From a virus: a stretch of DNA of 64,000 nt. The stretch lies in the IMG/VR virus record IMGVR_UViG_3300044712_001401, positions 1 to 64,000 of that record. One strand, given 5' to 3'. The translations under genes and the position numbers were made by a program. The notes under the pieces were generated by a model. It did no database searches, was not told where the DNA came from, and saw only the letters and a program-made list of their open reading frames with translations. This document shows positions 32,904 to 41,090 of this stretch, in pieces (within the stretch, counting starts at the first letter, position 1; every line of letters starts with the position of its first letter).

Positions 32904-32945
32904 GCACGGTTCGGACACGACGGTCAGCACCGGGGGACTCAAGCG

Positions 32946-35153
32946 ATGTCGGATTTTTTAGCGGACGCGCGACGCTCCGCGCGTTCGCGGGTGGAGATGG
33001 CTCGGCGGTCGTTTGGGCAGTCGCTGCGCAAGGCAACGAGCGGTGGCGCAGTTGTCGGCGACGCGTCCGAGCTTGGGCTCATGTCGTCGCTCGGAACGTC
33101 TGACGGATTCTCGTTTGGCGACAAAGGAGCGAGTCAAGCTCGACTCGCTCTGGCCGAGTTTCGGTCGTGGGTCTATGTCTGCGTAAACGCGATCGCGGGG
33201 CGTCTGTCGTCGCAACCGATGGTCGCCTGCCTTGTGTCGGACGACCAAAAGTCAAAGACGGGCAAGCGTAACTCGCGGCTTGACGTCACGCGGAAAAGAA
33301 AAGTTCCGGAATCGATTCGCGCGAAACTCCCAACCGCTTTCAGCATGGAGATTCTCACGAGCGGCGATATCGTCCGGACGTTAGAGCAACCCAACCCGGT
33401 GCAATCGCGCTCGCAGTTCTTGTACTTTTCGGCGGCGTCGCTGCTTTTGTGCGGAGAGTGTTATTGGGTCGCTGGGCTCGCAACTCCAGACGAAAGCGAC
33501 CAGACGAGCGACGATGGGCCGCGCGTGGAATATTGGGCGATTCCGCGAACGTGGATCAAGCCATTGCATGAGGGGCGGTTATTTTCGGGCTACGAGTTGC
33601 GGACGAGCCCCAACGCCGAACCGATTTTGTTATCGTCTTCGCAGGTCGCTCGGACGTACTTTCCTGATCCGTCGGACATCCGCGCGTGTCGTTCTCCGCT
33701 CCAAGCCGTCGCAACGTCGGTGCGTGTTGACGACCGGCTCCAAGCGAGCCAAGAGCAAGCGTTCGACCGTGGGCTCGATCCGAACCTAATCGTCACGGTG
33801 GGGCGGCTACGCGACGAGGACGGCAAGTTAGGTGATCGTCGTCCTCGTCTGACGGGGAGCCAGCGGCGACAATTGATTCGGGCCGTGCAGGAGGTCTGGG
33901 ACTCGACGGTCAACGAGGGCTACCCTGCCATCGTCGACGGTTTCATTGAGTCGGTACACAAGCTATCCAACACGCCATCCGAAATGGATTGGACCGAGTC
34001 GGGCGACGTAATCAAGCGGCGTATCTTTCAAGCGTTTCGCGTGAACCCCATCATCGTCGGGGAGATTGTCGGAGCGAATCGCGCCCAAGTCGTCGAGGCG
34101 GAGAAGCATTTTTGCGCGAACGCTGTCAACCCCATCGCGTCGGCTCTCTCGGACTCTGCGGATCGGCTCTCGCGTTCGTTTTTCGAGGGCGGCTCGTCGA
34201 CGCGTCTAACCGTATACGTCGAGCAGGCCGAGCCCACGGACCCGGATCTCGATACGCGGCGATGGGGCGACGCGCGTAAGCTGGGCGACGTAACGCGAGA
34301 CGAGTATAGAGCCGAGCTATTGGGACTGCCACCACTTGAGGACGACAACGCCACGCGCAACACCCTACTATCGACCGTCGGCGGAATTACGGGCACGGTC
34401 CAGGTTGTCACGGCGGTCGGGCAAGGCATGGTGCGCCCCGAACAAGCCCAAGCGATGTTGGAGCTATTTCTCGAAATTCCTCCGGACGTCGCGGGCCGAA
34501 TTGCCGGCGTTGGGCAGGCTCCGATCCCGGCTCTGACGCCACCGAATCCGCCGGGCGGACCAGTGCCATCGCCAGCACCGCCAAAGCCGGCCGATCCGGT
34601 GGACGACAACGAGGAGCCACCGCTTGCCGAGGACGCTCCGCCGCAGCCGGACGAGTCGCAGGAGGCGTCGTATGTGGCTCGCTATGACGTCGTACCGCTC
34701 GCGCCGACCCAATCCATGCAAGACGAAGCGGCCGTCGGTCTGGGCTTGCTAGGCGAACGCACGGTGCAAGTTTCGTCGGGGCTGCTGTCGGTGGCTCGTC
34801 GTATTGCCGGCGGAGAGCGATTGCGGGCGATCGAGTGGCGATGGCTTCGCAGCTATCTCGCACGGTGCGGAAACGCTGGGCGCAACGAGCCGGGATGGAA
34901 TCGCGACGAGGCATCTTGGCCGTCGTTGCCGGCGTTGCTCTGGACGTGTTGCGGCGGTGACGCGGCGTTCGTGCGGTCCTCGTACGTGTGCGCGTGTCTC
35001 GATACGGCCGACCGTCGCGAGGCAAAGCGGGAAAAGTTTGCCGGGGCGACGACGACGATTACGCGAGCCGACGTCAAGGCGCTCAATGCCTCGCAGCTCA
35101 ACGCGTTGATTGGAGGGGCTGCCGACCAAATCGGTGGCACGTTTCAAGGCTAG
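32946..35153 (+). CDS. Portal protein (HK97/SPP1 type)
   Basis: The portal forms the dodecameric ring through which DNA enters the capsid. Characteristic segments are SWVYVCVNAIAGRLSSQP (~75), FLYFSAASLLLCGECYW (~157), a wing with PRTWIKP, and the core TESGDVIKRRIFQAFRVNP (~350) followed by GANRAQVVEAEKHFCAN. At 735 residues it is longer than typical portals; the extra ~200 C-terminal residues are Pro-rich, then helical with a Cys pair. The gene overlaps the MuF gene by 44 bases. Confidence 0.93.
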   Translation: MSDFLADARRSARSRVEMARRSFGQSLRKATSGGAVVGDASELGLMSSLGTSDGFSFGDKGASQARLALAEFRSWVYVCVNAIAGRLSSQPMVACLVSDDQKSKTGKRNSRLDVTRKRKVPESIRAKLPTAFSMEILTSGDIVRTLEQPNPVQSRSQFLYFSAASLLLCGECYWVAGLATPDESDQTSDDGPRVEYWAIPRTWIKPLHEGRLFSGYELRTSPNAEPILLSSSQVARTYFPDPSDIRACRSPLQAVATSVRVDDRLQASQEQAFDRGLDPNLIVTVGRLRDEDGKLGDRRPRLTGSQRRQLIRAVQEVWDSTVNEGYPAIVDGFIESVHKLSNTPSEMDWTESGDVIKRRIFQAFRVNPIIVGEIVGANRAQVVEAEKHFCANAVNPIASALSDSADRLSRSFFEGGSSTRLTVYVEQAEPTDPDLDTRRWGDARKLGDVTRDEYRAELLGLPPLEDDNATRNTLLSTVGGITGTVQVVTAVGQGMVRPEQAQAMLELFLEIPPDVAGRIAGVGQAPIPALTPPNPPGGPVPSPAPPKPADPVDDNEEPPLAEDAPPQPDESQEASYVARYDVVPLAPTQSMQDEAAVGLGLLGERTVQVSSGLLSVARRIAGGERLRAIEWRWLRSYLARCGNAGRNEPGWNRDEASWPSLPALLWTCCGGDAAFVRSSYVCACLDTADRREAKREKFAGATTTITRADVKALNASQLNALIGGAADQIGGTFQG

Positions 35154-38100
35154 CGTCGAGCAGTTTGTCGCGAGATTCATTGCGGCGAACCCGACATTGA
35201 CGAAGGGGAGCGGAGCAACTCAAGCGTCTCGGCTCGTAAAGATGTTCGACGCGAAATCGGCTCTGGCCGATCTGTCGCGGCGGTGCATTAATCCGCTCGC
35301 GTCAGCGTTCGCGACTGGGGCAATCGTCGAGCGTCGGCTACACCGCGCCGTTTGCGTTGATCACAAATCCGGCGTCAAGACGACGGCCGAGGATATCGCG
35401 AGACGGCTACAAATCGACTTGCCACCGGGGATTTCGATTGGGCAAATGCCGGCGTGGCTCCGCGCTCGCGCGGCCGAGATTATCCACCGGACGTTCCAGG
35501 AGCCCTATTGGCAGCGCATACCCGAGACGACTCGCGACGATATCGAAGTGACGCTCCGCAACTCGATCGACGAGGGGCTCTCCGTCCGGGAAGTCTCGCG
35601 TCAAATCATGGAGCGACACGGGGACCAATACGACCGATGGCGATCCGTCAACGTCGCTCGCACCGAGATGACGAACGCGCTCAACGCCGGGCACGTCGAG
35701 GGGATTCGCCAGACGGCGCAAGAAACCGGCCTGCGAATTGGCAAGGAGTGGGTGAGCGTGCTCGGCACCACGACTCGCGAGACGCACGCGGACGCGGACG
35801 GGCAGCAGACACCGGACGCGGAGGGAAATTTTACATTGGCCGGCTACGAAGTTCCGTGGCCGGGGCACTGGTCGCTGCCAGCGTCCGAGCGTTGCCATTG
35901 TTTCCCGGCGGGTACTCTGGTGCGTTCTATCGGCTCAACGCAAGCCGTGATGCGGGCATGGTATGAAGGCGTTGTCTATGAAATTACGACGGTTGGCGGG
36001 CGGAGACTTTCCGTCACCGAGAACCACCCCGTACTTACCGCGAGTGGATGGGTCGCGGCTGGAAAGCTCAAGATAGGCGACCAGTTGTTCGCCACAACGA
36101 GACAAGTCGAGTCGTCCGTGGCGAATGAACAAATACAAGACGAACCAACCAGAATTGAGCAAATGTTCGAGGCGGCGCGAGAGCGATCCGTTTTTGGTTC
36201 CGGGGCGTCCGGCTACAAACTCCGCCGGTGCAGTCGTCGAGACTTCTACGGCGATGGGGAATTCTCGCAGGGCTATGTCGAGATTGTATTGATCGACAGC
36301 GACCTGCGTGCGGATCGTGAATCCGCAGCCGACAAGGTACGACGAGACCAAGACTTCTCGCGAGTAAACATTTACCTGCCGGAGTTGCTTCGTCATGGCG
36401 CGGCGGCGTCTTCGTTCAATCGGCTCAGTGGACAAGCGGCGAGCGTTCCAAGCGGCAGAAAGGACGTCGTTAGCCAAAGCGGATCGGTCGTCGTCGTCGA
36501 GCCCCGACCAGCGGCTACGTTGCCCATCGGAGTACGAGCGGATTTTGCGGCCGTTGGCTCGCAATCTTTCGGCGAGCCACGGACGACTCACCCCGTACCG
36601 TTCGGCGACGCGCTTAAGGTTCTCGCCTGCGTCGTAGTCGCGGATCATGTCGCTCAAATCGTCGCGGTCAAGTCGGCGTGTCACGTGTACGATCTCCAAA
36701 CTGAAAGCGGCCTGATTGAGGCGGGCACTGGCAATGGTGGTGTAATCGTATCAAATTGTCAATGTAGCGTTATATCGTCCGTCGTCATGGACGAAATCTC
36801 CGACGAGCCAAAGCCGGAACCGACACCGGAACCGGAGCCGACGCCACCGCCGGCAGTCGAGCCACCGCCGGCGCAAGAACCGCAGCCAATCCCGGCGTGG
36901 GAGCCTGGGACGATTCCGACGTCGGACCAACTCGGTGCGATGAGCTACGAGGAACTGCGGCGAGTGCCTGTCGAACACGTCGTTAACTTGCATCCCGAAT
37001 TGAACGACGTACATCAGCGGGTATTGAAAGCGGCGGACAAGTTCGACCGGCTTGGCGGCGCACCGCCGAAGGCGAAGCTCGACAAAGCGGCCGAGGATTA
37101 CAACAAGGCACACAAGAAGGTTTACGAGCTTGAAGCGAAATGGATGCAAGCCAACGAGCGAGGCGACAAGGAAAAGGCGAAGGCGTTGATGGAAAAAATC
37201 GACGCGGCTGCGGCGAAGTTTGAGGCGGCGAAGACCAAGTACGCGGGGATGCTCGACAAGCGATTTAAGGCGAACGAGTTCAAGACACCGGAAGAGGCTC
37301 GGCGGTCTTTCCTGGCATCCGTGGGCGTTCCGAAAGGCGAGCGATTGAAAATCTACGGAGTTAAGGCTCCGATGCATCCGCCAGAATACCGCGTCAACTT
37401 GGAGGATGGCGGGTCCGTCGTCGTCCAGTTTCAGGATCAAAATATGCTGCGGACCAGCACCGGAGATTGGGACCGCAATTCGCACGTTGGCCGACGAATT
37501 GAGGAGGCGAAAAACTTTGTCGAACCACTGATTGCGAAGCGTGGTGTCTTTGCGGAAAGCGAGCGAATTGCCAACGAAGTGGCGAACGTGCGGTTTCATC
37601 TTGGGGAGGAAGGCGTTCGCGCGCATGCGAAAGCTAAAGGGCACGACGTCACGAAATCAGATGCTCCAAACTATCGCGGTGTTTTTATCTCGCCGTCGGA
37701 CGACGTGGGGACTGTGGTGCATGAGCTAGGCCACGTCATCGAAGGGGCTCGCGGCGACGGCATGACCAAACGTGCCGAGGAGTTTCGGCAATATCGCACG
37801 GCGAAGACGCCAGACGTCCCGATGCGAAAGTACAGTCCGTTCTATTCCGAGTGGGAAATTGGCAACGAAGATCGATTTCATGGGGTCTTCGATAGCGACG
37901 CCAAGCCGGGGAAGGTATATGATGAAAAAGACAACGTTGCGAGGCGTGCTGCGTACACCGGCAAAGGCTATGGAATGTATGGCACGGAGCTAACGTCGAT
38001 GGGGCTCGAAGCGATGTATCGCGACCCGTATCGGCTCGCGAAAAACGACCCGGAGTTGTTCAAGTTCGTGATTGGGGTGTTGCGTGGAATCGTCGAGTAG
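35110..38100 (+). CDS. MuF/SPP1 gp7-like head morphogenesis protein with intein and C-terminal metalloprotease-like domain
   Basis: The host protein is a MuF (PF04233) minor head protein: VARTEMTNALNAGHVEGIRQ, then GTTTRETHADADGQ, ending at the conserved ERCH|CQC motif. An intein (residues 264-549) splits that motif. After splicing, the C-extein continues with a Pro/Glu-rich linker, a coiled-coil, and a domain with VVHELGHVIEG (HExxH at residues 871-875) and a possible third ligand at E960 or E967, typical of zinc metallopeptidases. MuF fusions to toxin or protease domains are known in other phages; cleavage activity here is inferred. The start is TTG 35110, or possibly GTG 35134. Confidence 0.92.
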   Translation: MEGLPTKSVARFKASVEQFVARFIAANPTLTKGSGATQASRLVKMFDAKSALADLSRRCINPLASAFATGAIVERRLHRAVCVDHKSGVKTTAEDIARRLQIDLPPGISIGQMPAWLRARAAEIIHRTFQEPYWQRIPETTRDDIEVTLRNSIDEGLSVREVSRQIMERHGDQYDRWRSVNVARTEMTNALNAGHVEGIRQTAQETGLRIGKEWVSVLGTTTRETHADADGQQTPDAEGNFTLAGYEVPWPGHWSLPASERCHCFPAGTLVRSIGSTQAVMRAWYEGVVYEITTVGGRRLSVTENHPVLTASGWVAAGKLKIGDQLFATTRQVESSVANEQIQDEPTRIEQMFEAARERSVFGSGASGYKLRRCSRRDFYGDGEFSQGYVEIVLIDSDLRADRESAADKVRRDQDFSRVNIYLPELLRHGAAASSFNRLSGQAASVPSGRKDVVSQSGSVVVVEPRPAATLPIGVRADFAAVGSQSFGEPRTTHPVPFGDALKVLACVVVADHVAQIVAVKSACHVYDLQTESGLIEAGTGNGGVIVSNCQCSVISSVVMDEISDEPKPEPTPEPEPTPPPAVEPPPAQEPQPIPAWEPGTIPTSDQLGAMSYEELRRVPVEHVVNLHPELNDVHQRVLKAADKFDRLGGAPPKAKLDKAAEDYNKAHKKVYELEAKWMQANERGDKEKAKALMEKIDAAAAKFEAAKTKYAGMLDKRFKANEFKTPEEARRSFLASVGVPKGERLKIYGVKAPMHPPEYRVNLEDGGSVVVQFQDQNMLRTSTGDWDRNSHVGRRIEEAKNFVEPLIAKRGVFAESERIANEVANVRFHLGEEGVRAHAKAKGHDVTKSDAPNYRGVFISPSDDVGTVVHELGHVIEGARGDGMTKRAEEFRQYRTAKTPDVPMRKYSPFYSEWEIGNEDRFHGVFDSDAKPGKVYDEKDNVARRAAYTGKGYGMYGTELTSMGLEAMYRDPYRLAKNDPELFKFVIGVLRGIVE
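35899..36756 (+). other. Intein inside the MuF gene (286 residues)
   Basis: The segment begins Cys-264 (block A: CFPAGTLVRSIGS) and ends Asn-549 before Cys-550, the +1 nucleophile. Block B is SVTENHPVLT with Thr303 and His306, followed by SGWVAAGKLKIGDQL. Block F/G is HVYDLQTESGLIEAGTG then GGVIVSN|C; the penultimate His usual in inteins is Ser here. Excision joins ERCH to CQCSV, which restores the family's Cys motif and so supports the boundaries. No LAGLIDADG or HNH motif is encoded in the intein frame. Confidence 0.9.
35935..36684 (-). CDS. Putative HTH + Vsr/EDxHD-like homing endonuclease, antisense within the intein
   Basis: Read from GTG 36684 (GGAG nine bases upstream; an in-frame TTG lies at 36699). 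Positions below count from that TTG. Residues ~14-55 form a helix-turn-helix (LKRVAERYGVSRPWLAERLR). Residues ~112-195 fit the Vsr/EDxHD nuclease plan: E115, Q132, D141 in YNLDIAL, E152 in IAVEVS, R176, and LLNSGWFVLYLF. Start and stop both lie inside the intein. Codons align exactly with the intein codons on the other strand. Nuclease activity is inferred; the EDxHD His position looks substituted. Because the aligned antisense phase is often open in this genome, length alone is not evidence; the folded motifs are. Confidence 0.72.
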   Translation of the reverse strand: MTRRLDRDDLSDMIRDYDAGENLKRVAERYGVSRPWLAERLRANGRKIRSYSDGQRSRWSGLDDDDRSALANDVLSAAWNARRLSTEPIERRRRRAMTKQLRQVNVYSREVLVSSYLVGCGFTIRTQVAVDQYNLDIALREFPIAVEVSTTAPAEFVAGRPGTKNGSLSRRLEHLLNSGWFVLYLFIRHGRLDLSRCGEQLVAYLELSSRDPSTRGKYGVVLGDGKSPPANRRNFIDNAFIPCPHHGLR

Positions 38101-38404
38101 AATTGAACCAAAGCTCACAAAGCGGATTCCGGGCGGACGTCTGGTTGCGACGCTTGATAAGTCGCTCAAGTTCGTGGTCGCGTTTGAGCCGAGCGACGAA
38201 ACGCGATTCGACGACCAAATTGAAGCCATTATTCGAGTCTCGCAGCGGATGCTCAACTCCATCGCGGACATTGCCGCGCGGTCGTTCCGGTTTGGGCCAA
38301 GCGACGGAAATAAGTTTGATGGGATCTTGCACGCGGCGGCGTCGGCGGGCGAGTGGACAATTGAGCGGCCGGAGCCAATCGACGTGGGGGAGGTTGTGTG
38401 GTAG
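38084..38404 (+). CDS. Hypothetical protein (106 aa)
   Basis: GTG 38084 follows GGGG by six bases and overlaps the MuF gene end. The product is a small alpha/beta protein (LVATLDKSLKFVVAFEPSDE, then RMLNSIADIAARSFRFG). It is probably a small head or connector gene by position; unrecognised. Confidence 0.62.
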   Translation: MESSSRIEPKLTKRIPGGRLVATLDKSLKFVVAFEPSDETRFDDQIEAIIRVSQRMLNSIADIAARSFRFGPSDGNKFDGILHAAASAGEWTIERPEPIDVGEVVW

Positions 38405-38634
38405 TCGAAATTGAAAAACGCGAGGATGGCGAGCTAGTCGTAGCGATGGCGGGCGGGGCCGGTGGCGGTATGGGGGCTGCGTCTTGCGTGCGCGTACGTC
38501 CTGACGAGTGGTGGCGTGGGTGGAAATACTCGCGGCTGGAGCGGCTTGCGGGGCGTGGCAAAGTGGATCTGCAAACTAAAGACCAACGACGCGCGGCGGA
38601 CGGCGTATCGATTGGCGGCGAACGTCCGGAATAG
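38398..38634 (+). CDS. Small protein (78 aa), unknown function
   Basis: The GTG start overlaps the upstream gene by seven bases. It contains a Gly-rich loop (AGGAGGGMG) and a Trp-rich segment (DEWWRGWKYSRLERL). It lies in the head operon; no function is assigned. Confidence 0.58.
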   Translation: MVVEIEKREDGELVVAMAGGAGGGMGAASCVRVRPDEWWRGWKYSRLERLAGRGKVDLQTKDQRRAADGVSIGGERPE

Positions 38635-38651
38635 CCGAGGAGCATAAGCAC

Positions 38652-39098
38652 GTGGCGAGAGTATCGGGAGACTTTCTGGGGCTTGTTGGCGAAATGGCGG
38701 TGCGCCGAATTGCAATGGTCTACGGCAAGCGAGCCCAACGCAACGGAGGGCGGCTGGAGTTGTCGCCAGACGAGCACCGATTGTCGCTGGTGTGTCGTAC
38801 GCTCCATCATCGGTTCCTGTCTCGTAAGTACGAGGCGAGCGAGCGCGAAGTCGACGAGATGCTCGCGTTGGCAGAACTGCTGGTTGTGGCGCACAAGCAA
38901 AACACCCACGGCGTAGCGCCGGGGCCGATTGCTGGTCGCGACGAGCCGAGCCGCTCGTTTGATATCGACCGGGCGGCGCTGATTCTCAAGACTGAAACCG
39001 AGTTGCCAGCGACGGCATACGCCGAGATTGTCGCGGCGATCCAGGGCGGCGCAATCGACGGTGGAAATCCGGACGCGATGATCGGCGGCGAGCAATGA
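38652..39098 (+). CDS. Hypothetical protein (148 aa)
   Basis: GTG 38652 is used; no strong ribosome site is seen. The protein is helical, with RLSLVCRTLHHRFLSRKYEA and EVDEMLALAELLVVAHKQN. Its stop overlaps the next start. It lies in the head region with no known counterpart. Confidence 0.62.
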   Translation: MARVSGDFLGLVGEMAVRRIAMVYGKRAQRNGGRLELSPDEHRLSLVCRTLHHRFLSRKYEASEREVDEMLALAELLVVAHKQNTHGVAPGPIAGRDEPSRSFDIDRAALILKTETELPATAYAEIVAAIQGGAIDGGNPDAMIGGEQ

Positions 39099-39367
39099 GC
39101 GGCGACGGCTCGAAGTCGTCGGGGCGTTCGTCGGCGGCGATTAACGCAGACGGCGACTCCGCGCGAGCGCTCGCGTTACTGTTGCGCGCAACGAAGAAAT
39201 TCCAGGACCGATTTCACGAATCGGTTCGTGCACGCGATACGACGTGGCATCGTCTGGCCGTAAAAGTCGATCGCGGTCGAATCGTCTCGATTCAATTGAT
39301 TCTCGACGAGTCGGTGGATGTACCCAAGCCAGACGCGGACGAACGCGAGGCGGAACCAAATAGCTGA
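39095..39367 (+). CDS. Small protein (90 aa), unknown function
   Basis: ATG 39095 overlaps the previous stop. The N-terminus is Ser-rich and disordered; the rest shows a helix (ARALALLLRATKKFQDRFHE) and a strand pair (DRGRIVSIQLILDE). It is the last gene before terminator T1. Confidence 0.6.
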   Translation: MSGDGSKSSGRSSAAINADGDSARALALLLRATKKFQDRFHESVRARDTTWHRLAVKVDRGRIVSIQLILDESVDVPKPDADEREAEPNS

Positions 39368-39381
39368 CGCGACTTGTGGAA

Positions 39382-39410
39382 TTGTTGACCTGCGACCACC
39401 GAGTTTGTAT
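39382..39410 (+). promoter_or_regulatory. Possible promoter P11 upstream of T1
   Basis: TTGTTG (39382-39387) and TTGTAT (39405-39410) are 17 bases apart. This weaker promoter would start a transcript ending at T1 about 105 bases later, with no coding sequence inside. Confidence 0.45.
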
Positions 39411-39416
39411 TGTGTC

Positions 39417-39517
39417 GCTAGTGGGCAGGTGACGTCGCTATCTAAAAGCGGCGAAGCGAGGCGACAGGCCGGGGAGCGGGCCGGCGTCCGTGGCGAATCG
39501 GACGCCGGCCTTTTTTT
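39417..39517 (+). ncRNA. Candidate ~100-nt transcript between P11 and T1
   Basis: The stretch from about 39417 to the T-run at 39517 has no good reading frame, and is bounded by a plausible promoter and a strong intrinsic terminator. It may encode a small RNA, or may simply be an operon leader end. No known RNA family is recognised. Confidence 0.3.
39479..39517 (+). terminator. Rho-independent terminator T1
   Basis: A perfect 12-bp stem GGCCGGCGTCCG (39479-39490) / CGGACGCCGGCC (39499-39510), 8-base loop and T7 at 39511-39517. It separates the portal/MuF transcript from the capsid operon. Confidence 0.93.
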
Positions 39518-39539
39518 GTTGGCGTGGTGTAGCAAGGTC

Positions 39540-39569
39540 TTGACGCAGCCACCGATAGGGTACTAGGCT
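39540..39569 (+). promoter_or_regulatory. Possible promoter for the capsid operon
   Basis: TTGACG at 39540-39545 is followed by TAGGCT at 39564-39569 (18-base spacer) or TACTAG at 39561-39566 (15 bases). It lies just after T1 and about 130 bases before the next gene. The spacing is imperfect, so confidence is moderate. Confidence 0.4.
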
Positions 39570-39702
39570 ACGCCGGACGTTCCAGGCGAACCGATGACGA
39601 ATCACGAGCCGGGGCGGAGTCTCTAGGCGCAGCGTCGAACCCACCCTTTCGACGTTTGCATCTTGGCTCCGTCTCGGCTCGTTCTTTTTGCGGGTAGAAG
39701 CG

Positions 39703-40623
39703 ATGTCGAAAAACTGCTCGTTTTATCTGGGACCGGCGGTAAACCTTTCGGCTCGAAAAGTGCGGGTCGTTTGCACGAACTATCAACCGCCCGATCTCAT
39801 TACGCAGCAGACGCTCGCGGGAAACGCGACGACGTTCTCCATCGAACTTGAGGACGATAAGAAATACGAGATTCGCTTGATCGACGTGCGCGGCGGCGTG
39901 GACGGTCTCCCGTCGTACCTGCGAGTCGATACGTCTTCCGATTTGATTCCGTTTCAGTCCGGCGAAATCGTGCTCGTATCGGCGGAGGACACTTCCTCCT
40001 CGTCGCTATCGTCGCTGTCGTCGGTATCGTCGTCATCGTCTCGCGGATCGTCGCTCTCGTCCAAGTCGAGTAGCAGCCGGTCCTCGTCGTCTCGCTCCAG
40101 CTCGTCGAGCCAGAGCAGCCTTAGCAGCTTGAGCAGCCTATCGTCGTCGTCGTCTCGCGGCTCGTCGCTGTCGTCGCTCTCGTCCAAGTCGAGTAGCAGC
40201 CGGTCCTCGTCGTCGAAGTCGTCTAGTGGCAGCTCGTCATCGTCGTCGATTACGCAATCGCTCTCGGCATCGTCTCGCTCGTCCAAGTCGAGCAGTAGCC
40301 GGTCGTCTGGTGGCTCGTCGCAGAGCAGCTTGACGTCGTCGCTCTCGTCGCTGTCGAGTTTAACCAGCAGCCGCTCGTCGTCGTCGTCGATGAAGTCGAT
40401 GACCGAATCCAGCCTCTCGTCGCTCTCGTCCGTCTCGTCGAGCCGGTCCAGTTTGTCGTCCGTCTCGTCGAGCCTATCGAGCCAAAGCAGCAGCCGCTCG
40501 TCGTCGTCCAAGTCGTCGAGTAGCAGCGTGTCGTCGTTGTCGTCGTCCTCGTCCAGCAATTCCAGCAGCAACTCCTCTTCGACGTCGAGCCAATCGGTCT
40601 CGTCGTCGTCGACGGAACCCTAA
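39703..40623 (+). CDS. Beta-domain virion protein with serine-rich C-terminal tract
   Basis: ATG 39703 begins a ~105-residue beta-rich domain (FYLGPAVNLSARKVRVVC; later IELEDDKKYEIRLID), followed by about 200 residues of SSS/SSLSSV/SSRSS repeats and a short SSTEP end. The tract uses TCG, TCC, AGC and AGT codons mixed, so it is not simple DNA slippage alone. Its position before the capsid genes suggests a head decoration protein or fibre. Similar tracts occur in four other structural genes here. Confidence 0.72.
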   Translation: MSKNCSFYLGPAVNLSARKVRVVCTNYQPPDLITQQTLAGNATTFSIELEDDKKYEIRLIDVRGGVDGLPSYLRVDTSSDLIPFQSGEIVLVSAEDTSSSSLSSLSSVSSSSSRGSSLSSKSSSSRSSSSRSSSSSQSSLSSLSSLSSSSSRGSSLSSLSSKSSSSRSSSSKSSSGSSSSSSITQSLSASSRSSKSSSSRSSGGSSQSSLTSSLSSLSSLTSSRSSSSSMKSMTESSLSSLSSVSSSRSSLSSVSSSLSSQSSSRSSSSKSSSSSVSSLSSSSSSNSSSNSSSTSSQSVSSSSTEP

Positions 40624-40641
40624 TTTTAGGAGCATCCCGAG

Positions 40642-41022
40642 ATGGCTCGGAACCGTTTGTCCGGAATCAACGTGGCGCAAGTGGTGCGTTACGTTTTGCA
40701 GGCTCCCGTCGATTCTTTCGATGCGCTGTTTAACGCGGTCGAAGCGTCCATGCAGCGGCTCGGAGTTCCGTCGAATCGACGAGCACTTCGCGACGTCGGG
40801 CACGCGAGCGTCACGATCAACTTGCGTTCGGTGATCGCGTGGGCGGAGGCACTGCCGACGCCGACCGAGGACAACCCGATTGCGACGGAGACCGTCGACG
40901 CGCTGGTGCAAATTCACGCGGCATGCTCGACTCGCTATCGGGCATCCGGATACACGGCGAAGAAGCCGTCGGCCGAGGACGTGGCAGCCGTAAACGATTT
41001 GGGCGAACGCCAAGGCGAGTAG
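40642..41022 (+). CDS. Hypothetical protein (126 aa)
   Basis: ATG 40642 follows TTAGGAGC, a good ribosome site. The product is helical (NVAQVVRYVLQAPVDSFDAL; later INLRSVIAWAEALPTPTED) with a basic C-terminus. It lies between a serine-rich protein and the capsid protease; unrecognised. Confidence 0.66.
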   Translation: MARNRLSGINVAQVVRYVLQAPVDSFDALFNAVEASMQRLGVPSNRRALRDVGHASVTINLRSVIAWAEALPTPTEDNPIATETVDALVQIHAACSTRYRASGYTAKKPSAEDVAAVNDLGERQGE

Positions 41023-41090
41023 ATGCCGGGCGAGCGTCGGTTCGGCTCCAAAAGTTGGGACGTCTGATTCGGGTCTGGAGGATTAACGCG

